A DNA stretch of 12,324 nt from JBEVMS01 sp040508515. GTDB lineage: Bacteria > Pseudomonadota > Gammaproteobacteria > Xanthomonadales > Rhodanobacteraceae. Both the position numbers and the translations under genes were made by a program. The stretch is from contig JBEVMS010000135.1 of NCBI GenBank assembly GCA_040508515.1, forward strand, positions 1-12,324. Direction: 5' to 3'. Within the stretch, counting starts at the first letter, position 1. Every line of letters begins with the position of its first letter. Under the pieces are notes generated by a model that was not told the DNA's origin, searched no databases, and was given only the letters and a program-made list of their open reading frames with translations. This document shows, piece by piece, positions 6,425-12,324 of the stretch.

Positions 6425-7975
6425 CTATCGTGGACAGCTCGGGATATGCGGAAGATAGGCTTGCCAGCGTTGTACGGCACGCGTGTAGGTCGGCTGACGC
6501 GCCTGCCAGAGGCTGGCGGTGCTGATCGCCTGGGGTTGCCGCGTGGCGTCGAGTTGGCCTTCTGGCAGATCCAGCCACTGGAGCAAACGCGCGATGGACT
6601 GTACCGGCTCGGTGACGAAGTGCTCGTACGGCACGGTGGTTACTGCTTTGGGAAAGCGCCGTTGCCAGTAGTCGATGAGCCGGTTGCAGCCTTGCAGGAA
6701 GGCACCGATGTCCTGCCAGTCATAGGCGAACTCCTGCGTGCCGGGATGAAAGGACTGCGCCCATAGCGATAGCGCATTGTCGCGCGGTTGGCGTTGGCAC
6801 TGAATGATCCGGGCCTGGGGAAACATCGCCAGGATCAGGTCCACATGCATAAGGTTGTGCGGCTGCTTGTCGATCAGCCAGCCGGTGTGGTTGTCGTCTT
6901 GCTGCAAATGGCGAGCGTAGAGGCGCGCGGTCGCTTCGAGTTCGGCGGGGCTGATCGTGGCTTGCTGGCCCAAGCGCGTGGCCAACTGCGTCAGCCAGCG
7001 CAGTTCACCGCGACTGGCAATTTCTGGATGCTGCGCCAGCCGCTGCGCCAGCAAGGTGGTGCCGGAACGTGGCGCGCCAACGATAAACAAGACGCGCCCG
7101 GCGTGAACGACCTGGCAATCGGGCCAGCGCCGTGGCTGCCCCAGGCGCTGCTCAACGCTGCGCCGCCAAAGTTTGCGCGACCAGACGGAGCCTTGCTTGC
7201 GGATCGCATTGGCCTGCCGCCAGTAGCGCGCGGCCTCGGCATGCGCGCCGACGTCGTCGTGCGCCTTGCCCAAGGCGAACGCCAAGCCGGCGCGCTCCGC
7301 ATCGCTCATGGGGCGTTCTTCCAGCTTTTGAAAGGCCGCGAAATCAGGATGCCCGGCGTCGCTGTAGCGTTGTATCTCGGCCAGTGCCAAGGGGCAATGC
7401 CATGCCAGCGCGCGCGGGCTTTGCATCAACACATGGGTATGGTGCGCCCGCGCCTCCTCGAACCGGCCCAATTGACTGCACAGCCCACCGGCGTGCACGC
7501 GCAGGCGATCGTCGCGATTGCCCAGGGCGATCGCCCGGTTGCAGATGGCCGCAGCCTCGGCGTGCCGATGGCAATCGCTGAGTAATTCTATGACCAGCAA
7601 AAGCATGTCGGTGTCCAGGTCGGGCAGGTCACCCAGACCTTGGAGAACGTCACCGGCCGCCTGCAGGCGACCTTGTTCGTGCAACAGCTTCGCCAGTTGG
7701 ATGCTGGCGAGCGAATGTCCGGGTTGCATGGACAGGGCTTGGCGTAAAAGCTGTTCGACCGTCTCATGTGCGCCGCGCTCGTGCAGCAGGCCGGCCAAGG
7801 CCACCGGCAGTTCGGCCTCGCCGGGGTGGTCGAGCAACGCTGCTTGCAAAACCGCCATGGCGGCCAAGGGCTGCTGCGCCAGGATCAGTTCTTGAGCGCG
7901 CAGCAGCGCGTGCGGTGCATTTTCAGCGCCGCCGCGGGGTTGGGGCGAGTGATGGCTCGGCGTGATCGGGGACAT
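6425..7975 (-). CDS. TPR-repeat sulfotransferase family protein, 516 aa
   Basis: The N-terminal half (about 20-260) is a run of helical TPR-like repeats, such as PGEAELPVALAGLLHERGAH (51-70) and PGHSLASIQLAKLLHEQGR (85-103). The C-terminal half is a PAPS-dependent sulfotransferase. It shows a 5'-phosphosulfate loop, FIVGAPRSGTTLL (297-309), a DKQPHN motif (369-374), a 3'-phosphate site, CQRQPRDNALSLW (393-405), and a terminal TASLWQARQPTYTRAVQRWQAY block (486-507, key residues W490, Y497, W504). The family would transfer sulfate to a peptide, sugar or small molecule; the substrate is unknown. I used the ATG at 7975; a TTG 14 codons upstream is open, and neither has a strong Shine-Dalgarno. 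It has no signal peptide. No PAPS-synthesis gene is nearby. The upstream gap holds a strong hairpin. Confidence 0.88.
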   Translation of the reverse strand: MSPITPSHHSPQPRGGAENAPHALLRAQELILAQQPLAAMAVLQAALLDHPGEAELPVALAGLLHERGAHETVEQLLRQALSMQPGHSLASIQLAKLLHEQGRLQAAGDVLQGLGDLPDLDTDMLLLVIELLSDCHRHAEAAAICNRAIALGNRDDRLRVHAGGLCSQLGRFEEARAHHTHVLMQSPRALAWHCPLALAEIQRYSDAGHPDFAAFQKLEERPMSDAERAGLAFALGKAHDDVGAHAEAARYWRQANAIRKQGSVWSRKLWRRSVEQRLGQPRRWPDCQVVHAGRVLFIVGAPRSGTTLLAQRLAQHPEIASRGELRWLTQLATRLGQQATISPAELEATARLYARHLQQDDNHTGWLIDKQPHNLMHVDLILAMFPQARIIQCQRQPRDNALSLWAQSFHPGTQEFAYDWQDIGAFLQGCNRLIDYWQRRFPKAVTTVPYEHFVTEPVQSIARLLQWLDLPEGQLDATRQPQAISTASLWQARQPTYTRAVQRWQAYLPHIPSCPR

Positions 7976-7977
7976 GC

Positions 7978-8061
7978 TCAGCTCGGCGATGGACGTCGGG
8001 GAGGACGCGCTGTCCAAGGTAACAGGCCAGGCGCCGCCGCGTTGAGTAAGGCGCAGTCCAT
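7978..8061 (-). other. Short upstream ORF (27 codons), possible leader
   Basis: An ATG at 8061 opens a 27-codon frame whose TGA (7980-7978) ends 2 nt before the chosen sulfotransferase ATG. The start lies right beside the strong hairpin at 8063-8081, whose arm contains the only GAGG-like ribosome-binding sequence. The predicted peptide is Ala/Pro-rich and resembles nothing I know. It could be a coupled leader or chance in GC-rich DNA. Confidence 0.2.
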
Positions 8062-8062
8062 C

Positions 8063-8081
8063 GGCGCCCGCCTCGGGCGCC
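8063..8081. repeat. Perfect 8-bp GC hairpin upstream of the sulfotransferase gene
   Basis: GGCGCCCG (8063-8070) and CGGGCGCC (8074-8081) form a perfect 8-bp GC stem around a CCT loop. No T-run follows on either strand, so it is not a standard terminator. It lies in the probable 5' untranslated region of the sulfotransferase gene, 88 nt before its ATG, and may affect translation or mRNA stability. Confidence 0.6.
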
Positions 8082-8120
8082 TCGTGGGTTCGTGGTTCAA
8101 GTTTTTAGATCGTGCGGTTC

Positions 8121-8150
8121 CAAAACTGAGAGACAGGCACGATGCCGTCT
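8121..8150 (-). terminator. Weak candidate terminator after the DsbA-like gene
   Basis: On the minus strand AGAC-GGCA (8150-8143) pairs with TGCC-GTCT (8139-8131, interrupted by one bulged T) around a TCG loop. A TTTT run follows after a few bases (near 8121-8125). It lies about 100 nt past the DsbA-like stop and before the sulfotransferase leader. The imperfect stem and delayed, short T-run keep confidence low. Confidence 0.3.
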
Positions 8151-8252
8151 CCAGCAGATACATCGCACGGTACGGCCGTTGCGCGATGAAATAGACATCC
8201 ACCTCACACGCATCTCGCCGGCGGCGCGTGAGGCCACCGGCGCGGTGGTCGC

Positions 8253-8903
8253 TCAACTCTCGGCGGCGATCCGGCGCAAGGTCTGCTCGAAGACGTCTGG
8301 CGGCTGGCCACCCTGGATCAGATAGCGATCATTGACGATCACCGAGGGCACCGCGCTGATTCCCTGCGCTTGATAAAAACGCTCCTGCGCGCGTACCTCG
8401 GCGGCGTATTGGTCGCTTTGCAGCAGTTCGCGCGCGCGGTTGCTGTCGAGGCCGACCTGCTCGACCAGCTGCAGGAGCACCGGATGCGCGCTGACATCCT
8501 TACCGTCGGTGAAGTAGGCGATCAACAAGGCCTGCTTCAGCTCGGTTTGCTTGCCTTGCTCGCCGGCCCAATGCAGCAGCCGATGCGCATCGAAGGTGTT
8601 GACCACGCGCCGCCGGCTGTCCGCATTGAAGGTGAAGCCCACCGCCGCGCCGCGCTCGCGAATCGCTTCCTGATTTTGTGCGATCTGAGCCGGCGAGATG
8701 CCGTACTTATGCGCGATGTGTTCGACCAGATCCTCACCTTCTGCGGCCATTTGCGGATTGAGTTCGAACGGCTGGAAATGCAATTGGGCCTCGATCTCCC
8801 CTTCGAGCTGCTGTAGTGCCTGCTGCAGTGCGCCCAGTCCCACGGCGCACCAAGGACAAACCACATCGGAAACGAAATCGATTTTGAGTTGGGCGGCGGG
8901 CAT
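8253..8903 (-). CDS. DsbA-family (FrnE-like) thiol oxidoreductase, 216 aa
   Basis: Thioredoxin-fold protein of the DSBA/FrnE group. The active site CPWC (16-19) follows the first strand KIDFVSDVV. The helical insertion starts with FELNPQM (46-52). The second half brings the cis-proline loop GISAVPSVIVND (181-192, Pro186) and the final strand plus helix YLIQGGQPPDVFEQTL (194-209). There is no signal peptide, so it should work in the cytoplasm, unlike true periplasmic DsbA. Family members act as disulfide oxidoreductases/isomerases, some in oxidative-stress defence; the substrate is unknown. I chose the ATG at 8903 because GGAGA lies 7 nt before it and the protein then begins at the fold; the frame stays open 15 codons further upstream without a domain. 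A candidate promoter precedes it. Confidence 0.88.
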   Translation of the reverse strand: MPAAQLKIDFVSDVVCPWCAVGLGALQQALQQLEGEIEAQLHFQPFELNPQMAAEGEDLVEHIAHKYGISPAQIAQNQEAIRERGAAVGFTFNADSRRRVVNTFDAHRLLHWAGEQGKQTELKQALLIAYFTDGKDVSAHPVLLQLVEQVGLDSNRARELLQSDQYAAEVRAQERFYQAQGISAVPSVIVNDRYLIQGGQPPDVFEQTLRRIAAES

Positions 8904-8935
8904 CTTGGATTCTCCACAGGTATGGGGGCCTGAGT

Positions 8936-8964
8936 CACATAGTGCCAAGCCGGCAGGTGATCAA
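8936..8964 (-). promoter_or_regulatory. Candidate sigma-70 promoter of the DsbA-like gene
   Basis: On the minus strand TTGATC (-35) and TATGTG (-10) are separated by 17 nt, placing a start about 25 nt before the ribosome-binding site. The -10 box matches the consensus at only 3 of 6 positions. Confidence 0.3.
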
Positions 8965-9145
8965 GTGCGTTTGACAGATGGGTACACCCCGGCAGCCAAG
9001 GCGTCGGCGGCACGCAATTTCCCACATGGCTTAGGCCAAGGCTTCAAGTAATAACTTCCGTGGCTCATGTCGCAATGCGTCATAACATGCGGATTGGGCC
9101 ATGGAAAAGCTCCGTATCAGCCGGTATCGAAGGATCTGTCGCGGC

Positions 9146-9184
9146 ATCCCGAAAAGCTGGCGTGAGTGGGGATTCAGTTTTTTT
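9146..9184 (+). terminator. Weak terminator-like element (inverted repeat plus T7)
   Basis: ATCCC (9146-9150) and GGGAT (9169-9173) can pair across an 18-nt loop, and a run of seven T begins at 9178. The stem is short and the loop large. No certain gene lies upstream on this strand, so it would have to end a short RNA or be chance. Confidence 0.25.
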
Positions 9185-9243
9185 GCTGCTTAGTCAGGTA
9201 GTTTCTTGACGCGGCCGATATGCCACACGCGTCGTGCTGCCGT

Positions 9244-9282
9244 AAAATTTTTATTGGCAATCCGTAAGTAATTGGTGATACG
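9244..9282 (+). promoter_or_regulatory. Candidate promoter with UP-like element for the TonB receptor gene
   Basis: TTGGCA (9254-9259) and GATACG (9277-9282) are 17 nt apart. An A/T tract (AAAATTTTTAT, from 9244) lies directly before the -35 and resembles an UP element. The -10 box is weak (3 of 6). This would give a leader of about 60 nt. I saw no convincing Fur box. Confidence 0.4.
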
Positions 9283-9337
9283 TTCTTGCTCAAGTGCGGC
9301 TGGGGAGTGGTTCGCGTCGCACAAACCTGAACAAGCA

Positions 9338-9344
9338 AGAGGGG
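9338..9344 (+). promoter_or_regulatory. Ribosome-binding site of the TonB receptor gene
   Basis: AGAGGGG sits 7 nt before the ATG at 9352, confirming that start, which also begins exactly at a signal peptide. Confidence 0.65.
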
Positions 9345-9351
9345 TTAGACC

Positions 9352-12324
9352 ATGAATTTTCGGACAAAAAATTTGTCATCGGCTGTGCGCCTTGCACTTT
9401 CGCTCGGTGTGATCGCGGCTGGCTCTTCCGGCGTAGCGTTCGCGCAGGACAACAGCGCGACCCAGCAAAGCAATACGTCAACGCAAAAATCGGCGCAGAC
9501 GCTGGAGACCGTCACGGTCACCGGCTCGCACATCCGTCGTGTGGACGTAGAAACGTCCAACCCGGTCATTACGATTGATTCGGAGATGATCCGTGCCAGC
9601 GGCAAAACCACGCTGGGTGAGCTGGTTCAGCAGCTGCCGACGGTCACGGGTGGCAACACCAACCCGCAGGTCAACAACGCCGGCGGCGGTGGCAATACCT
9701 CGGTCGGCTTGCGTGGCTTGGGCGCACAGCGCACGCTGGTTTTGATCAACGGCAAACGCGTGATCACACCGGTCGGTGGCGTCGATATCAACTCGATCCC
9801 GGTAGAAATGATTGAGCGCGTCGAGGTGCTGACCGACGGTGCCTCCTCCGTTTACGGCTCCGATGCGATCGGTGGCGTGGTCAACTTCATCCTGAAGAAG
9901 GACTATCAGGGTGCCACCCTTACTCTCAACAATGGCATCTCCGATCGCGGCGATGGGGAGAGCAGGGGTTATACGTTTACCTTCGGCCAGTCGTCCGACA
10001 AGGGCAGCATCATGGTCGGCCTGGACTACAACAAGACCGATGCCGTACTTGCCGGCGCGCGCAAGCTCACCAAGAACGCGGTCAGCCTGACCAGCACCGC
10101 CAACGGTGGCGTAGGCCCGAAGATCGGTGGCTCCAGTATCGGCCCTCGGGGCAATCTTACTGTTCCCGCCTTCGACGCGATGAATAATCCGACCGGCTTG
10201 ACGCCGGCGCAGCTCGGCCCATTGGCCGGTTGTGGCAGCGCATCGTTGAACGTCGGGGCGGCTGGCACCAGCGTCAATGACTTTCATTGCTTTGGTAATG
10301 CGGATCGCTATAACTTCGCCACGGTCAACTTGATCATGACGCCGCAGGAGCGCAGCAGCATTTTCGTCAACGGCACCTACAAGCTGGGCGATCATGTGGA
10401 AGCGTATGTGGACGGTTACCATAACAAAACCCGCTCTGCGTTCCAGTTGGCACCGGGTTTGTTGCAGACCGCCCAGGGCTTGAACGTTTCGGCCGATAGT
10501 TTCTACAACCCGTTCGGCAATCAGGCGTTCCCCGGACAGGGCACGGAGTTCTCGCAGCTCGGCGGTAACTTTAATACCCGGCAAGTGGAGGCAGGCAACC
10601 GCTCGGCTAATATCGCGACCACGACTGACCAACTCCATACCGGCCTGCGCGGCGACTTCTCCGTGTGGTCGCAGGACTGGAACTGGGACGCCGGTCTGGG
10701 CTATGGCCATATCGGCCAGGACACCATCACCGGTGGTCTGCCCAACGTCGCCAGTCTCAACCCGGGCCTGGGGCCGTCGTTTCTGGGCGGCGATGGTGTG
10801 GTCCGATGCGGTACGCCCGGCGCGGTGGTCGCCAACTGCACTCCGTTCAATATCTTCAACACCAATGATCCGGCCACGATCGCAGCACTGCGCGCGGCTA
10901 CCTCGCCGGCGCTGAGCAATCAACGCTCGATCCAGCGCGTCTATTCGGTGGATTTGAATGGTGGCCTGTTCAATCTACCTGCTGGCACCGTGCAGCTGGC
11001 ACTGGGTGGCTCTTATCGTAAGGAATACACCGCTAGCACCATCGATCCCGTACTCAGCATTGATCCGATCACGGGTACTTGCGCGCTGGGCAGTCAGTGC
11101 AGCTCGCCGCTGTCGGGTGCCTACAATGTAAAGGAGGCCTATGGCGAGCTATTCGTGCCGATCCTGAGCGACCTTCCGTTCGCCAAGTCATTGAATGTAA
11201 CCATCGGCGACCGCTATTCGAAGTTCAGCACGTTCGGCAGCACCAACAACACCAAGTTCGCGGTGGAATGGCGTCCGTTTACCGACCTGTTGCTGCGCGG
11301 CACGGCGTCTGAAGTGTTCCGTGCGCCGACGATCAGCGACGTGTTCCAGGCGCCGCTCAGCGACGCACCCAGCTTGTCGAGTGACCCGTGCGATGGCATC
11401 ACCGTGGCCAGCCCGGCTTGCGTGGGCGTGCCGCTGAACGGCACCTTCGTCAACCGCAACGTCGCTCAGCAGCAACAGACCAACGGTTTGTTGTCGGGCT
11501 CGCAATTCTCCGGCCTGCAGCTCGGGCCGGAGCGCGGCAAGTCGTTCGACTTGGGCGCGGTCTATTCGCCGAGCTACATCGACGGCCTGAGCCTGAGCGT
11601 GGATGCGTGGCACGTCTATCTGAAAGACGTAATCACCTCGATTGGCGCGCAGCAGGTGCTTAATCTGTGCGCAGCCGGCAGTGATGCCTTCTGCCCGCTG
11701 ATTCGTCGCGTGCAGGGCGGCAGCCAGGCCGGTCAGATCATCCAGATCGTCGAGCCCACCGGCAACTTGGGTCGTTCCGATACGGCTGGCGTCGACTTCT
11801 CCGGTCGCTACCGCCTGCCGCAGTTCGATTTCGGCAACTTTACGCTGGGTCTGGATGCGACGTACCTGCGTTACTACAACATCGACACCGCGCCAGGCAC
11901 TGCGGGTAACGAGAAGCTGAAGTTCGCCGGCAAGTTCGGTTCCTTCGGCAGCAGCTTGGCTTCGGCCTGCCCGACCGGCGGCGGCGTGTGCTTGTTCCCG
12001 CGCTGGCGCGGGCAGGGCTTCGTGAACTGGACCATGGGTAACTTCGATGCCAGCTGGCGCATGCGTTACATCGGTCGTTTCCAGATTGATGAGGATCTCA
12101 ACACCGGCGTGCCGTTGAAGTACGGTGCGACGACCTATAACGACGTGTCGCTCGGCTATAACATCGCGCCGATCAACACCCGCGTGGATTTCGGCGTGAA
12201 CAATCTGTTCGATAAGCAGGCGCCTCTGCTGTATGCCGACAACACGCTCAACGCCAACACTGACCCGAGCAACTTCGACCTGCTGGGCCGCTATTTCTGG
12301 GCTCGCGTGACGGTCAAGTTCTAA
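9352..12324 (+). CDS. TonB-dependent outer-membrane receptor, 990 aa
   Basis: Outer-membrane active transporter powered by TonB-ExbBD. A signal peptide (1-31) has basic residues at its N-terminus, a hydrophobic core and a probable AFA-Q cleavage site. A TonB box, LETVTVTG (51-58), precedes the plug (about 65-185), with NGKRV (133-137), SIPVEMIERVEVL (148-160) and SVYGSDAIGGVVNFI (166-180). The rest is a 22-strand beta-barrel ending NNLFDK (950-955) and a C-terminal phenylalanine (RVTVKF), the signal for BAM assembly. The barrel is large, as in receptors of Xanthomonadales and Caulobacter that import siderophores, sugars or other compounds; the ligand cannot be read. All 12 cysteines come as six close pairs (294/313, 486/496, 577/583, 680/690, 773/781, 873/880). 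It is divergent from the DsbA-like gene, and its stop is the last codon of the window. Confidence 0.95.
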   Translation: MNFRTKNLSSAVRLALSLGVIAAGSSGVAFAQDNSATQQSNTSTQKSAQTLETVTVTGSHIRRVDVETSNPVITIDSEMIRASGKTTLGELVQQLPTVTGGNTNPQVNNAGGGGNTSVGLRGLGAQRTLVLINGKRVITPVGGVDINSIPVEMIERVEVLTDGASSVYGSDAIGGVVNFILKKDYQGATLTLNNGISDRGDGESRGYTFTFGQSSDKGSIMVGLDYNKTDAVLAGARKLTKNAVSLTSTANGGVGPKIGGSSIGPRGNLTVPAFDAMNNPTGLTPAQLGPLAGCGSASLNVGAAGTSVNDFHCFGNADRYNFATVNLIMTPQERSSIFVNGTYKLGDHVEAYVDGYHNKTRSAFQLAPGLLQTAQGLNVSADSFYNPFGNQAFPGQGTEFSQLGGNFNTRQVEAGNRSANIATTTDQLHTGLRGDFSVWSQDWNWDAGLGYGHIGQDTITGGLPNVASLNPGLGPSFLGGDGVVRCGTPGAVVANCTPFNIFNTNDPATIAALRAATSPALSNQRSIQRVYSVDLNGGLFNLPAGTVQLALGGSYRKEYTASTIDPVLSIDPITGTCALGSQCSSPLSGAYNVKEAYGELFVPILSDLPFAKSLNVTIGDRYSKFSTFGSTNNTKFAVEWRPFTDLLLRGTASEVFRAPTISDVFQAPLSDAPSLSSDPCDGITVASPACVGVPLNGTFVNRNVAQQQQTNGLLSGSQFSGLQLGPERGKSFDLGAVYSPSYIDGLSLSVDAWHVYLKDVITSIGAQQVLNLCAAGSDAFCPLIRRVQGGSQAGQIIQIVEPTGNLGRSDTAGVDFSGRYRLPQFDFGNFTLGLDATYLRYYNIDTAPGTAGNEKLKFAGKFGSFGSSLASACPTGGGVCLFPRWRGQGFVNWTMGNFDASWRMRYIGRFQIDEDLNTGVPLKYGATTYNDVSLGYNIAPINTRVDFGVNNLFDKQAPLLYADNTLNANTDPSNFDLLGRYFWARVTVKF

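Larger units (their letters stand above)
8904..9351. other. 448-bp intergenic region between divergent genes
   Basis: No convincing gene is seen. The region holds candidate promoters for the DsbA-like gene (8936-8964) and the TonB receptor (9254-9282), and a T7 run at 9178-9184 that follows an ATCCC...GGGAT inverted repeat (9146-9173). Two tiny plus-strand ORFs (9067-9165, 32 aa; 9101-9193, 30 aa) lack a Shine-Dalgarno. The right half is clearly more AT-rich than the genes around it. Confidence 0.6.

Noticed and set aside
7978..8256. 92-codon minus-strand frame bridging the gap between the sulfotransferase and DsbA-like genes
   Set aside because: Its first part runs through a candidate terminator and has no family similarity. 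Only the last 27 codons are kept, as a low-confidence leader.
8904..8948. N-terminal extension of the DsbA-like protein to 8948
   Set aside because: The extra 15 residues are not part of the thioredoxin fold and are not a signal peptide. A good GGAGA site supports the ATG at 8903.
9478..10923. 481-codon minus-strand frame opposite the TonB receptor
   Set aside because: Antisense shadow of a clear receptor gene, with no domain and no ribosome-binding site.

Overview
The window is ordinary-looking, high-GC proteobacterial chromosome. Several traits fit a gammaproteobacterium of the Xanthomonadales (Rhodanobacter/Dyella/Xanthomonas-like): a DUF938 methyltransferase, a GAF-GGDEF-EAL signalling protein, a TPR-sulfotransferase, and a large TonB-dependent receptor with an ETVTVTG-type TonB box. 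That placement is inference from protein style; no rRNA or other taxonomic marker is present. I see no tRNA, rRNA, CRISPR array, insertion sequence, phage gene or plasmid function.

Layout. (1) Positions 1-3103 are a minus-strand cluster, in transcription order: the helicase gene dinG, a HutD/Ves-family gene overlapping it by 4 nt, a 66-aa hydrophobic membrane protein, and a DUF938 SAM-dependent methyltransferase that runs off the left edge. (2) A 221-bp divergent intergenic region (3104-3324) holds an 8-bp inverted repeat. (3) At 3325-6282 (plus) lies a 985-aa cyclic-di-GMP protein with two obvious GAF domains, an SGDEF-type GGDEF domain lacking the inhibitory-site Asp, and a fully equipped EAL domain. 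(4) A 142-bp convergent intergenic region carries two hairpins. (5) Minus-strand genes follow: a TPR-sulfotransferase (6425-7975) and a cytoplasmic DsbA-like/FrnE-type oxidoreductase (8253-8903), separated by a 277-bp gap with a strong GC hairpin. (6) A 448-bp AT-richer region leads into a complete 990-aa TonB-dependent receptor (9352-12324) whose stop codon is the last codon of the window.

How the genes fit together. dinG and the HutD-like gene are probably co-transcribed, and the small membrane protein and methyltransferase are probably translationally coupled. The c-di-GMP protein is monocistronic. The sulfotransferase, thiol oxidoreductase and receptor are neighbours but not one operon: the receptor is divergent from the other two. 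A shared job (for example modification and uptake of a sulfated or thiol-containing ligand) is only a hypothesis. I found no convincing new multi-gene system. The most interesting items are the six paired cysteines in the receptor, the sulfotransferase of unknown substrate beside it, and the hairpin plus short upstream ORF ahead of the sulfotransferase.
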